Shown in pieces: positions 33,785-45,595 of a DNA stretch of 64,000 bases. Position numbers and translations under genes: made by a program. Location: the NCBI RefSeq assembly GCF_014650755.1, contig NZ_BMVO01000001.1, forward strand, positions 620,001 to 684,000, written 5' to 3'. Under the pieces are notes generated by a model that did not search any database, had not been told where the DNA came from, and saw only the letters and a program-made list of their open reading frames with translations. The stretch comes from Streptomyces chryseus. Lineage in GTDB: Bacteria; Actinomycetota; Actinomycetes; Streptomycetales; Streptomycetaceae. How positions within the stretch are numbered: the first letter of the stretch is position 1; each line of letters opens with the position of its first letter.

Positions 33785-34608
33785 GGACGTCCGGGCCGGC
33801 CCGCGCCGTACGCCTCGGCCCCCGCTCGGTCGCCGCGCTCCTGCTCATCAGCGTCGTCGGAGTGATCGCCTTCGGCTGGCCGCTGCTCGCCGCCCCCGGA
33901 TCGGGGCTCGCGGGCGCGCACGCCCAGGACGCCCCCTGGCTGCTCGCCGTGCTCCTGCCGCTCCTCGTCGCCGTGGTCGTCGCGACGATCTCCGACGCGG
34001 GGCTCGACGCGAAGGCCGTCGCGATGCTGGGCGTACTGGCCGCCGTCGGGGCGGCGCTGCGCCCGCTCGGGGCGGGGACGGCCGGTCTTGAGCCGATGTT
34101 CTTCCTGATGGTGCTGAGCGGCCGCGTCCTCGGCCCCGGCTTCGGTTTCGTGCTCGGCGCGGTGACCATGTTCGCTTCCGCGCTGCTCACCGGTGGCGTG
34201 GGGCCGTGGATGCCGTTCCAGATGCTGTCCATGGGCTGGTTCACGATGGGCGCGGGCCTGCTGCCGGGCGCGGAGGGGCTGCGCGGCCGTACGGAGCTGG
34301 CGATGCTGGCGGCGTACGGCTTCGTCGCGGCCTTCCTCTACGGCACCGTCATGAACCTGCAGGGCTGGACGTACATCGGCGGCATGGCGTCCGGCGTCTC
34401 CTTCCACCCGGGTGATCCGGTGCACGAGAACCTGACCCGCTTCCTCGCGTACTGCGTCACCACCTCCCTCGGCTGGGACCTGGGCCGCGCCATGCTCACC
34501 GTCGTACTGACCCTCACCATCGGCGCCACCCTGCTCAAGGCGCTGCGCCGGGCCACGCGCCGCGCCGCCTTCGAGGCCGAGGTCACCTTCGAGGCACCAC
34601 GGGCCTGA
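33781..34608 (+). CDS. ECF transporter S component, probable B12-specific
   Basis: A 275-residue membrane protein with about six helices. GGVGPWMPFQMLSMGWFTMG (about 140-160) and AYGFVAAFLYGTVMN (about 178-192) are typical of the large S components of the CbrT/QueT group. The substrate is inferred from the cobalamin riboswitch upstream of the operon. It is the last gene, overlaps the ATPase by ATGA, and is convergent with the FadA5-like thiolase 21 nt away. Confidence 0.82.
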   Translation: MRTSGPARAVRLGPRSVAALLLISVVGVIAFGWPLLAAPGSGLAGAHAQDAPWLLAVLLPLLVAVVVATISDAGLDAKAVAMLGVLAAVGAALRPLGAGTAGLEPMFFLMVLSGRVLGPGFGFVLGAVTMFASALLTGGVGPWMPFQMLSMGWFTMGAGLLPGAEGLRGRTELAMLAAYGFVAAFLYGTVMNLQGWTYIGGMASGVSFHPGDPVHENLTRFLAYCVTTSLGWDLGRAMLTVVLTLTIGATLLKALRRATRRAAFEAEVTFEAPRA

Positions 34609-34629
34609 CCTCACGGCGCCCGGGCACGC

Positions 34630-37280
<2,651 letters not shown>

Positions 37281-37300
37281 GCCGGCGGCCCCGGACCCGG

Positions 37301-37338
37301 GAGGTGGGGGCGATCCCCCTACGCCCCGCCCCCACCTC
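37301..37338 (+). terminator. Hairpin terminator after CYP125
   Basis: Perfect 12-base arms (37301-37312 and 37327-37338) with a 14-nt loop, about 20 nt after the CYP125 stop. Confidence 0.72.
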
Positions 37339-37468
37339 TCACCGGGCAAAACCGTCGCGCGCGCCGGCCGGGGGCACGACGCGGTGTGCTGCCCGGTCTA
37401 CCCATGGTGACGTTTGATCAATAACGTTCGGGTGTCCGCTTGTTCATCGTTCAAGGGAGCACCCGACC

Positions 37469-38692
37469 GTGCCCACGGCCCAGCACGTCCCCGACCTTCT
37501 CTCGCCCGAGTTCGCCGAGAACCCGTACGCCGCCTACAAGGCCATGCGCGAGTCCGCCCCGCTGTTCTGGCACGAGGCGATGCGGAGTTACGTGATATCC
37601 CGCTACGAGGACGTGGAACGGGCTTTCAAGGACAAGGAGTCGGTGTTCACGACCGACAACTACGACTGGCAGATCGAGCCCGTGCACGGGAAGACGATCC
37701 TGCAGCTCAGCGGCCGAGAACACGCGGTGCGCCGGGCGCTGGTGGCCCCGGCCTTCCGCGGCAGGGACCTGCAGGAGATGTTCCTGCCGGTCATCGAGCG
37801 CAACGCGCGCGAGCTGATCGACACCTTCCGGGACCGGGGTACGGTCGATCTCGTCGACGCCTTCGCGACCCGCTTCCCGGTGAACGTCATCGCGGACATG
37901 CTGGGCCTCGACAAGGGCGACCACGCGAAGTTCCACCACTGGTACACCACCGTGATCGCGTTCCTCGGCAACCTGGCCGGCGACCCGGAGGTCGCGGCGG
38001 CCGGTGAGCGTACGCGGGTCGAGTTCGCCGAGTACATGATCCCGATCATCCAGGAGCGGCGGAAGGCGCCCGGCAGCGACCTGCTGTCCACGCTGTGCGA
38101 GGCCGAGGTGGACGGCGTCCGGATGAGCGACGAGGACATCAAGGCGTTCTGCAGCCTGCTGCTCGCGGCCGGCGGCGAGACCACCGACAAGGCGATCGCG
38201 GCGCTCTTCGCCAACCTGCTGGCGCACCCCGACCAGCTGGCGGCCGTACAGAAGGACCGCGGACTCATCGACCGGGCCTTCGCCGAGACGCTGCGGTTCA
38301 CCCCGCCGGTGCACATGATCATGCGTCAGACGGCGACGGACGTGACGCTCAGCGGGGGCACCGTCCCGGCCGGCGCGACCGTCACGTGCCTGATCGGCTC
38401 GGCCAACCGCGACGAGAGCCGGTACGCCGACCCGGACAGGTTCGACATCTTCCGCGAGGACCTCACCGCGACGAACGCCTTCTCCGCCGCGGCCGACCAC
38501 CTGGCCTTCGCCCTCGGGCGGCACTTCTGCGTCGGCGCGCTGCTGGCGCGGGCCGAGGTGCAGACAGGGGTGAACCAGCTGCTCGACGCGATGCCCGGCA
38601 TCCGGCTCGCGGACGGCGCCGAGATCACCGAGCAGGGGGTGTTCACCCGGGGACCGCGGTCCGTGCCGGTGGCCTTCACGCCCGTCGGCTGA
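37469..38692 (+). CDS. Cytochrome P450 of unassigned family
   Basis: A 407-residue bacterial P450 with a normal catalytic set: I-helix LLLAAGGETTDKAI (about residues 227-240), ExxR in AETLRF (about 273), and heme Cys in FALGRHFCVGALLARAEV (about 357). The substrate is not evident; the second half of the heme motif (FALG rather than FGxG) is common in this group. No KstR-type site is found upstream, so it may belong to a different pathway than CYP125. It ends at a pair of hairpins. Confidence 0.85.
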   Translation: MPTAQHVPDLLSPEFAENPYAAYKAMRESAPLFWHEAMRSYVISRYEDVERAFKDKESVFTTDNYDWQIEPVHGKTILQLSGREHAVRRALVAPAFRGRDLQEMFLPVIERNARELIDTFRDRGTVDLVDAFATRFPVNVIADMLGLDKGDHAKFHHWYTTVIAFLGNLAGDPEVAAAGERTRVEFAEYMIPIIQERRKAPGSDLLSTLCEAEVDGVRMSDEDIKAFCSLLLAAGGETTDKAIAALFANLLAHPDQLAAVQKDRGLIDRAFAETLRFTPPVHMIMRQTATDVTLSGGTVPAGATVTCLIGSANRDESRYADPDRFDIFREDLTATNAFSAAADHLAFALGRHFCVGALLARAEVQTGVNQLLDAMPGIRLADGAEITEQGVFTRGPRSVPVAFTPVG

Positions 38693-38698
38693 GCGGCC

Positions 38699-38756
38699 GG
38701 GGGGCCGCTCGGGCGGCCCCCCGCCGGTGACCGGGCTCTGCCGAGCAGGTCACCGG
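38699..38756. terminator. Two consecutive hairpins between convergent P450 genes
   Basis: Hairpin one has 9-base arms (38699-38707 and 38714-38722). Hairpin two has 9-base arms (38724-38732 and 38748-38756). They lie between the P450 at 37469 and the conservon P450 gene that ends at 38770. Confidence 0.7.
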
Positions 38757-38769
38757 CGCGGGCGCCCGG

Positions 38770-40038
38770 TCAGTGGGAGGACGGGGTGAACGACACCGGC
38801 AGGGTGGTCAGGCCGCGCATCCAGATGGACGGCCGCCAGGTGAGCTCCTGCGGCTCGACCGCGAGCATCACGTCGGGGAGGCGTTCGAGGAGGGCCTCGA
38901 CGGCGGTACGGGCCATGACGTCGGCGAGCTGCGGCGCGGGGTAGGGGCAGCGGTGCTCACCGTTGCTGAAGGACAGGTGCGAGGAGTTGCCCTCCGCGCC
39001 GACGTGGCCCTCCGGCCAGATCTGCGGGTCGGTGTTGGCCGCCGCGAAACCGAGCACCAGACAGTCGCCGGCCTTGATGTGGCGGCCGCCGAGCTGGACG
39101 TCGCGGTCGGCCCAGCGGCCGATGAAGTTCTGGGTGGGGGTCTCCAGCCAGAGGACCTCGTTGAGGGCCTGCCCGACACTCAGCCGCCCGCCCGAGACGT
39201 TCAGCGCGAACCGGTCGTCGGTGAGCAGCCGCCGCAGGGTGTTCCCGATCCAGTTCGCGGTCGGCTGCTGGGCGGCGGCGATGATGGAGATGAGGTCCTG
39301 GACGATCTCCTCGTCCGCCAGCCCCGCCGGGTGGGTGAGCATCCGGGAGATGACGTCCGGGCCGGGGGTGTCCCGCTTCTCCTTGACGAGCGCCGCCAGG
39401 CGCTGCCCCACCCGTCCGTACGCGGCCACCGGGTCGTCGCCCTCCGCCGCGTCCAGGGACATCCGCAGGTCCTCGACGAGGTCGTCGGTGTCGGTGCCGT
39501 GGGCCGGCATGCCGCACATCTGGACCGCCGCGCGCATCGGCAGGGCGTGGGCGTACGCCGCCATCAGCTCGGCCTGGCCGCTGCCCGCGAAGCCGTCGAT
39601 GAGCTCGTCGGCGATCCGCCGGCAGTTGTAGCCGAACTCGAACTGGTCGACGGCCTCCAGGGCCTCGCTGATGACCCCGGCGCGGCGCTGGTGTTCGAGG
39701 CCCTCGGTGAACAGGACCGAGGGCTGGTAGCCGACGTACGGCAGCAGCGGCCAGTCGGCGGGGATCGCGTCCCACTGGTTCCAGCGGCGGGAGTCGCGGG
39801 CGAACAGCTCGTCGTGGGTGGTGACGTAGGAGACCTCGGAGTAGCCGAGGACCAGCCACGCCGGGATGTCGCCGTCCAGCAGCACCGGCGCCACGGCGCC
39901 GTGTTCGCGGCGCAGCGCGCGGTAGAGCTCGGCGGGCGTCTGCTGGTACTGGAGGCCGCCGAGCCGGACCGCGCCCGCGTGCGCGGGGCAGCCCGGCGGA
40001 GGAGTCGCCCCGGAGGCGTGGGCGGTGGGGTCGCTCAT
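38770..40038 (-). CDS. CYP157-like P450 of the conservon, lacking the ExxR arginine
   Basis: A 422-residue P450-like protein with heme Cys in FSNGEHRCPYPAPQLA (about 363). Two otherwise near-invariant features are changed. The K-helix ExxR reads EVLW (about 292), Trp in place of Arg. The I-helix acid-alcohol pair is missing (AAAQQPTANW, about 255). The same ExxW type is known in CYP157 of S. coelicolor, which also lives in conservons. Its ATG overlaps the cvnD stop by 4 bases. Catalytic activity is uncertain. Confidence 0.85.
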   Translation of the reverse strand: MSDPTAHASGATPPPGCPAHAGAVRLGGLQYQQTPAELYRALRREHGAVAPVLLDGDIPAWLVLGYSEVSYVTTHDELFARDSRRWNQWDAIPADWPLLPYVGYQPSVLFTEGLEHQRRAGVISEALEAVDQFEFGYNCRRIADELIDGFAGSGQAELMAAYAHALPMRAAVQMCGMPAHGTDTDDLVEDLRMSLDAAEGDDPVAAYGRVGQRLAALVKEKRDTPGPDVISRMLTHPAGLADEEIVQDLISIIAAAQQPTANWIGNTLRRLLTDDRFALNVSGGRLSVGQALNEVLWLETPTQNFIGRWADRDVQLGGRHIKAGDCLVLGFAAANTDPQIWPEGHVGAEGNSSHLSFSNGEHRCPYPAPQLADVMARTAVEALLERLPDVMLAVEPQELTWRPSIWMRGLTTLPVSFTPSSH

Positions 40039-40661
40039 GTGGTCGTCTCCTGGGCCAGGGCCAGCTTGTAGAGGTGGTCGACGAGGGTGATCAGGACGCG
40101 CTTGCCGTCGCTGCGCACCCGGGCGTCGCAGTCGAGCAGGGGGATGTGCCCGGGCAGGGCCAGTGCCTGGCGGATCTCGTCCAGGGAGTGATACGCGGCG
40201 TCGTCGTCGAACCGGTTGACGGCGACGACGAAGGGCGTCTTGTGGTGTTCGAGGCGGTCGATGGCGTACCAGGAGTCGCTCATGCGGCGGGTGTCGACGA
40301 GGACGACCGCGCCGAGGGTGCCGGAGAACAGCCGGTCCCACAGGAACCAGAAACGTTCCTGCCCGGGTGCGCCGAACAGGTAGAGCACCTTCGTCTCGTT
40401 GAGACTGATCCGGCCGAAGTCGAAGGCCACCGTGGTGGTGGTCTTGTGCGCGAGCCCGGTGGTCTCGTCGACGCCGACACCGGCCTGCGTCATGTACTCC
40501 TCGGTGTTCAGCGGGCGGATCTCGCTCACCGACCTGACGAGCGTGGTCTTGCCCACGCCGAACCCGCCGACGACGACGATCTTCAGTCCGGTGTCGGCGG
40601 CGTCGGCGAGGGGCGTGCGCTCCGGCGCCTGTGCGGGCGCCTCAGAGATTGCGGAGTCCAT
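40035..40661 (-). CDS. cvnD: CvnD-type small GTPase
   Basis: A 208-residue Ras-like GTPase of the conservon. P-loop GGFGVGKTT (about residues 32-40), a switch region around TTTTVAFDFGRI, FGAPGQERFWFLW (about 98) in place of the classical DxxGQ, and VAVNRFDD (NKxD equivalent). Conservons form membrane-bound signalling complexes that work like eukaryotic G-protein systems and affect development. Its first 20 bases overlap cvnC. Confidence 0.92.
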   Translation of the reverse strand: MDSAISEAPAQAPERTPLADAADTGLKIVVVGGFGVGKTTLVRSVSEIRPLNTEEYMTQAGVGVDETTGLAHKTTTTVAFDFGRISLNETKVLYLFGAPGQERFWFLWDRLFSGTLGAVVLVDTRRMSDSWYAIDRLEHHKTPFVVAVNRFDDDAAYHSLDEIRQALALPGHIPLLDCDARVRSDGKRVLITLVDHLYKLALAQETTT

Positions 40662-41004
40662 GCAGCACCTCCTTCAGCAGGGCGGATTCGGGCAGGTCGG
40701 CGGCGGCCGCGGCGGCCCGGGGGCGGCGGGCGGTGATCCGCCCGGCGGCCAGCAGGTCCTCCAGGAGGATCCGTACGACGGTGATGGGCATGCGCAGTTC
40801 GGCGGCGATCTCCACCACGGCGGCGGGGTGGCGGCACAGGGTGAGGATCCGTACGTGCTCCGACTGCATGCCCGGGGTCGGGTCGCACTCGCTGACCACC
40901 AGGGTCACCAGATCGAACACCGTGGTGTCCGCGGTGTGGCTGCGGCCACCGGTCACCGTGTAGAGGCGGTCCGGAGACCCGGTGTCGACGGGGCGGCGGG
41001 TCAT
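40642..41004 (-). CDS. cvnC: CvnC-type DUF742 protein
   Basis: A 120-residue DUF742 protein with the usual RLYTVTGGRSHTA start, LVTLVVSECDPTPGMQSEHVRIL and AAELRMPITVVRILLEDLLAAGRI, the winged-helix-like part. It is the third gene in the cvnA-B-C-D order, overlapping cvnB by 4 bases (ATGA) and cvnD by 20. Confidence 0.93.
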   Translation of the reverse strand: MTRRPVDTGSPDRLYTVTGGRSHTADTTVFDLVTLVVSECDPTPGMQSEHVRILTLCRHPAAVVEIAAELRMPITVVRILLEDLLAAGRITARRPRAAAAAADLPESALLKEVLHGLRNL

Positions 41005-41429
41005 GACGTCGGACTGTCCTGCGCACGGTTGCGCGGTTCGGCCCGCAGGTGCTCGCCGATCTGCTCGACCATCTCGCTCATGTTGTGGCCGACCACACCG
41101 GGGTCGGCGCTGTCAGCGGCGACGACGGCGAGGTGGGCGCCCTCGCCGGCCTCGACGATGAGGAGCAGTCCGCCGCGGAACTCGGCCATCAGGTGGTTGA
41201 CCCCTCCGGTGCCGTCGCCGAACTCCACCGAGGCGCCGTGGGCGAGGGACTGCATTCCGGAGGAGATGGCGGCCAGCTGGTCGGCCTGGTCGAGGGTGAG
41301 GTGACTGCTGCGGCAGAGCTTGAGGCCGTCGCGGGAGAGCACCAGGGCGTGCCGGGTGCCGGGGGTGCGCTCCACGAGGTTGTCCAGGAGCCAGGTGAGG
41401 CTGGTGTCGGTGGTCTGCACGGTGGTCAT
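41001..41429 (-). CDS. cvnB: CvnB-type roadblock/LC7 protein
   Basis: A 142-residue roadblock/LC7-domain protein (LTWLLDNLVERTPGTRHALVL, followed by SRDGLKLCRSSHLTLDQADQ). In conservons this is the MglB-like partner, the probable GTPase-activating protein for CvnD. It follows cvnA after 112 bp without a gene, where a second promoter could lie. Confidence 0.93.
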   Translation of the reverse strand: MTTVQTTDTSLTWLLDNLVERTPGTRHALVLSRDGLKLCRSSHLTLDQADQLAAISSGMQSLAHGASVEFGDGTGGVNHLMAEFRGGLLLIVEAGEGAHLAVVAADSADPGVVGHNMSEMVEQIGEHLRAEPRNRAQDSPTS

Positions 41430-41541
41430 GGGCCGGTCGGGCGCGGGGCTCGCTCGGCCCGTGCCTCCAATCTCGGTGGTCAGGTGAGAGCTCCCGCCGC
41501 TCGCGGGGGCGGCGGCGGGCGGGGGGTGGGGCCGGTGGTGC

Positions 41542-43260
41542 TCAGGCGGGCGGGCGGGGGTCCTTGCGGCGCTGGGACTGGTGGAAGGCGCCGAAGCTCG
41601 CCCCGGGGTTGCGTGCGGGCGGGGTGGCCGGTTCGTCGGCGGCCTCGGGCGCGGGGCGGCCCCGGTCGGCGGCGGCCATCGTGCGCCCCGGCGGCCGTAC
41701 GGGCAGGCCCCCCGGGGTGGCGGCCCTCGCGGCGTCGTCGGAACCCTCGGCGCCGGCGGCGCGCGAGGGCAGCGGCGGCAGCGCGGGCCGGTCGTCGGGG
41801 GCGGGAGCGGGCAGGGCGGCGGGGGCGGGGGCCTCCAGCACGGCCGTGGCCGTCTGCCCGGACCCCTGGGTGGTACGCGGCCGCTCCAGCGTCCGGCCCG
41901 TCACCGGCACCGGACCGCGCTGCTGGGCGAGCAGTTGCGGCGGGAGCAGGACGACCACGCCGGTGCCGCCCCGGGAGGAGGGCCGGTAGTTCACGGAGAT
42001 GCCGTACTTCGCGGCCAGGATCCCGACCACCGCGAGACCGAGCCGGGTGCCCTGAAGGGTTGCCAGGTCGGTGGACTTGCCGGAGACCGCTTCCACGGCG
42101 CGGCGCATGGCGGCGTCGGACATCCGCAGGCCGCTGTCCTCGATGGTGACGACGATGCCCGCGCTGCGCTCCTCGACGTACACGTGGACCTCGTCGATGG
42201 GCGGCGAGAAGTTCGCGGCGTTGTCCATCAGTTCGGCCAGCAGGTGCATGACGCCCTCGGCGGCGAACCCCGCGATCGCGACGGTGCTCGCGGAGTGCAG
42301 CCGCACCCGGCGGAAGTCGGCGATGCGTCCGACCGCGCCCCGCAGGATGCTCTCCATGACGATCGGCTTGTTCCACGCCCGGCTCGCCCGGCCGCCCATC
42401 AGGATGGCCAGCCGGTCGGTGAGCAGCCCGAGCTGCGAGGTGCTGTGGTCCAGCCGCAGCAGGTCGCTGAACACGTCGGCGCCGTGCCGGTCCTGCATGT
42501 CGCGCAGGTCGGCCAGCATGCTGACGGCCCTGGCCTGCACCCGGCCGAGCGCCTTGGCGCTGGCGGCCTGCGCGGCGGCGGCGCGCCGCTCGCTGACGCC
42601 GAGTTCCCGCACCATCTGCTCCAGCAGGACGCGCAGCCGTCCCTCGCCGGGCATGTCGAGGGCGGCGAGCACCGTGTCGGCGGAGGCGCCCCGGCGCAGC
42701 GTCGCGACGGCGGCGGGCAGCGCGGTGGCCGACAGGCGCTCCAGGTCGGCCACGCCCTGGCCGAGCTGGTGTACGGCGTCGTCACGGGCGGCTTCGGCCG
42801 CCGCCGTGCGGCGGGCGGCCTCGGCCAGCTCGGTGGTGAAGATGCGCAGAACGCTTTCGAGCTGCGGGTCGGCGGGGCGCTGGGCGGACGCCAGGGCGTC
42901 GTAGGCGTCCGAACCGTCGCGCAGACGCTGGACCATCTGCGGCAGCGTGACGTTGACGAGGTGCGCCGTGTCGCCGGTGCTGCGGGATATCCGCTCGTGC
43001 AGGGCGGCCTGCTCCCGGTGGGCGGCGCTGCGCGCGGCGGCGAGGCGGCCGGCCAGTACCGCGGCGGTGACCACGAGCGCGACGACGCACAGGCCGCCGG
43101 CGACGACGGCTCCGAGCACCCAGGAGCGCGCCGCGTCCGGGGCCAGCGCCACCGCGGTGCCGCCGGCCGCGGCGGCGACGGCCAGGCCGGCCGCCGACAC
43201 GGCCCAGGGCGGGCGCCGTTCAGGTGCACGGCGCGGGCGGGCGGCGACGGGCAATGTCAT
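41542..43260 (-). CDS. cvnA: CvnA-type sensor histidine kinase
   Basis: A 572-residue membrane sensor kinase. Two transmembrane segments occur near the N-terminus (about residues 20-65), then helical regions and an HATPase domain (N box LLAELMDNAANFSPP, about 343; G1 box VTIEDSGLRM; G2 GTRLGLAVVGILA). A long disordered Pro/Ala-rich tail (from about 455) follows. The conserved phospho-His motif is not apparent, as usual for CvnA. The ATG at 43260 follows GAGGGACCG; another ATG is 15 bases upstream. It begins the five-gene conservon. Confidence 0.9.
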   Translation of the reverse strand: MTLPVAARPRRAPERRPPWAVSAAGLAVAAAAGGTAVALAPDAARSWVLGAVVAGGLCVVALVVTAAVLAGRLAAARSAAHREQAALHERISRSTGDTAHLVNVTLPQMVQRLRDGSDAYDALASAQRPADPQLESVLRIFTTELAEAARRTAAAEAARDDAVHQLGQGVADLERLSATALPAAVATLRRGASADTVLAALDMPGEGRLRVLLEQMVRELGVSERRAAAAQAASAKALGRVQARAVSMLADLRDMQDRHGADVFSDLLRLDHSTSQLGLLTDRLAILMGGRASRAWNKPIVMESILRGAVGRIADFRRVRLHSASTVAIAGFAAEGVMHLLAELMDNAANFSPPIDEVHVYVEERSAGIVVTIEDSGLRMSDAAMRRAVEAVSGKSTDLATLQGTRLGLAVVGILAAKYGISVNYRPSSRGGTGVVVLLPPQLLAQQRGPVPVTGRTLERPRTTQGSGQTATAVLEAPAPAALPAPAPDDRPALPPLPSRAAGAEGSDDAARAATPGGLPVRPPGRTMAAADRGRPAPEAADEPATPPARNPGASFGAFHQSQRRKDPRPPA

Positions 43261-43471
43261 AGCACGGTCCCTCATGCGGTGGTGGGGGGGCAGACGGCGG
43301 AAGGTCCGTCATCTGGTCGCGGACGGAGGAGAGTTGAGGACGATGATCCGCTGATCCTTGGCCATGGTAACCACCGACCGTGAGACCTCTGGGCCGGGCT
43401 CACCCTTGCCTCCGGCGCCTGCGCAGAACCTCCCGATTTCGCGTACCGACCGAAGAGCCGGAAGCGACGGA

Positions 43472-45595
43472 TCACCCCCGCCCGGTGCCCGGCGGCGCGC
43501 TCGGGCCGTGGGCCGCGGTGGTGCCGATGCGCTCCTGCTCGGGCGCACCGGATCCCGCGCTGCCCGCCGGGACCTGTCCGCCGTCGCACGGGGCCGCGTC
43601 CGGCGGTGACACCCCGGCCTCCGCCGACGCGGACGGACGGAGCGCGCGCGGGCCGGCCAGGAGGTAGGTCAGGCCGAACCCCGCCCCCACCACCGCCGCC
43701 CCGCCCACCGCGTCCAGCACCCAGTGGTTCGCGGTGGCGACGATGGCGCACACCGTGAAGAAGGGGTGCAGCAGGCCGAGGAGTTTCATCCACAGCTTCG
43801 GCGCGAGCAGGACGACCACCAGGCCGCACCACAGCGACCAGCCGAAGTGGAGCGAGGGCATCGCGGCGTACTGGTTGGTCAGCGCCGTCAGCGCGCCGTA
43901 CTCGGGGCTCGTGAGGTCCTGCGGACCGTGGACCGTGTCGATGTATCCGAGGCCCGGCATCAGGCGCGGCGGGGCCAGCGGGAAGAGCCAGAAGCCCACC
44001 AGGGCGAGGACGGTCGCGAAGCCGAGGGAGGTGCGGGCCCAGCGGTAGTCGGCGGGGCGGCGGGCGTACAGCAGCCCGAGGATCGCCAGCGGCACGAGGA
44101 AGTGGAACGAGGAGTAGTAGAAGTCGAAGAACGCTTCGAGGCCGTCCGCCTTCGCCACCGCGTGGTTGATCCAGCGCTCGACGTCGATGTGCAGGAACCG
44201 CTCCACCGAGACGATGTGGCGGGCGTTCTCCTCGGCGGCACCGCGCCCGCCGGCGGCCGCGGTGCGCACCTGCGAGTACGCGGAGTAGCCGGCGCGGATC
44301 AGCAGGAGTTCGAGGAGCAGGTTCGGGCGGGTGAGGACGCGGCGCCAGAAGGGCAGCAGCGGCACCCGGCTCCAGCGGCCCGCCACGGGTCTCGCACAGT
44401 CGGTGGGCAGGGGCTGGAGCCAGTACGGCGAGGTGCGCGGCAGGAACGGCACCGCGCACGCCGCCGCGAGCGCCGCCACGAGCAGCGCGTTGTCGCGGAC
44501 CGGGATGAGCGGCCCCACGTTCGGGAGCAGCATCGTCCCCGGCAGCGTCATCACCAGGACGACGGCGGCGGGCCACACCAGCCGGTCCGAGGCCCGCTCG
44601 CCGACCCGGCCGACCACCGCGAGCAGCACCCACAGCAGCTGGTGCTGCCAGGCCGTGGGCGAGACGGCGACCGCGACGCAGCCGGTCAGGGCGACGGCGA
44701 GGAGCAGTTGCCCGTCGCGCGCGTACCGGACGGCGCGCCGCAGCCCGAGTACGGCGACGGCCGCGCCCAGCAGCAGGAAGAGGGCGATCTCCAGCGGCCC
44801 TTCGAGCCCGAGGCGCAGCAGCGCGCCGTGCAGCGACTGGTTGGCGAGGCTGTCGGGCCGTGCGCCGAGTCCGGCGCCGGCCACATGGCGCACCCAGTGC
44901 GTCCAGGAGTCTTGCGGCAGCGCGGCCCAGGCCAGCGCCGAGCAGGCGGCGAAGGTGGCGCCGGTGGTGAGCGCCGCGCGTCTGCGGCCCGTGAACCACA
45001 GCAGGGGCGCGAACAGCAGCACGGTCGGCTGGAGGGCGGCGGCGATGCCGATGAGCACGCCCGAACTGCGTTCCCCGCGCGCCTGGAAGCAGCCGAGGAG
45101 GACGAAGAGGACGGGGATGACACTGGTCTGGCCGAGGTGGAGCGTGTTGCGTACGGGCAGGGACAGCATCAGCAGGGTGACGGCGACGGGCGCGGCGAGC
45201 AGCGCGGTGCGCCGGGACACGGGCCCCGGCAGGGCGCGGGCGACGACCATGCCCAGGACGGCGACGAGCAGCAGCGTCCCGAACGTCCAGGCCACGCCGA
45301 GGCTCTGTTCGGCGGAGCGGGCCAGCGGTTTCAGGACAAGTCCTGCGAACGGCGTACCGATGAAGCGGTCGGCGTCGTAGAGGGAGCCCGCCACGTGCAG
45401 TACGCCCTCTTCGCCGGTCCAGGTCTCCAGGTCGGTGAGGCGCTCCGCCGGCGGCGTCCGCAGCAGCATCGCGATCTGCCGCACGCCGAGCGCGGCCACC
45501 ACGGCCCAGAGTGCTATTCGGGCAGCTCCGACCCTGTTTCCGGCGCCCATCGCGCCGACGGCGCCGCCCGGTACGCCCCGCTCCGCATTCGCCAC
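43472..45595 (-). CDS. Bifunctional GT87-like/PAP2 phosphatase membrane protein
   Basis: A 707-residue polytopic protein. The N-terminal half (about 15-400) is a GT-C-like (GT87) multi-helix domain. The C-terminal half (about 440-660) is a PAP2 phosphatase with motifs AMPSLHFGWS (about 585, catalytic His) and ATANHWVLDAVGG (about 635). Such two-domain proteins are known in streptomycetes and may transfer sugar to a lipid carrier and release its phosphate. A Pro/Ala-rich tail follows. The GTG at 45595 starts just before the first helix; longer starts lack coding character. Confidence 0.85.
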   Translation of the reverse strand: MANAERGVPGGAVGAMGAGNRVGAARIALWAVVAALGVRQIAMLLRTPPAERLTDLETWTGEEGVLHVAGSLYDADRFIGTPFAGLVLKPLARSAEQSLGVAWTFGTLLLVAVLGMVVARALPGPVSRRTALLAAPVAVTLLMLSLPVRNTLHLGQTSVIPVLFVLLGCFQARGERSSGVLIGIAAALQPTVLLFAPLLWFTGRRRAALTTGATFAACSALAWAALPQDSWTHWVRHVAGAGLGARPDSLANQSLHGALLRLGLEGPLEIALFLLLGAAVAVLGLRRAVRYARDGQLLLAVALTGCVAVAVSPTAWQHQLLWVLLAVVGRVGERASDRLVWPAAVVLVMTLPGTMLLPNVGPLIPVRDNALLVAALAAACAVPFLPRTSPYWLQPLPTDCARPVAGRWSRVPLLPFWRRVLTRPNLLLELLLIRAGYSAYSQVRTAAAGGRGAAEENARHIVSVERFLHIDVERWINHAVAKADGLEAFFDFYYSSFHFLVPLAILGLLYARRPADYRWARTSLGFATVLALVGFWLFPLAPPRLMPGLGYIDTVHGPQDLTSPEYGALTALTNQYAAMPSLHFGWSLWCGLVVVLLAPKLWMKLLGLLHPFFTVCAIVATANHWVLDAVGGAAVVGAGFGLTYLLAGPRALRPSASAEAGVSPPDAAPCDGGQVPAGSAGSGAPEQERIGTTAAHGPSAPPGTGRG

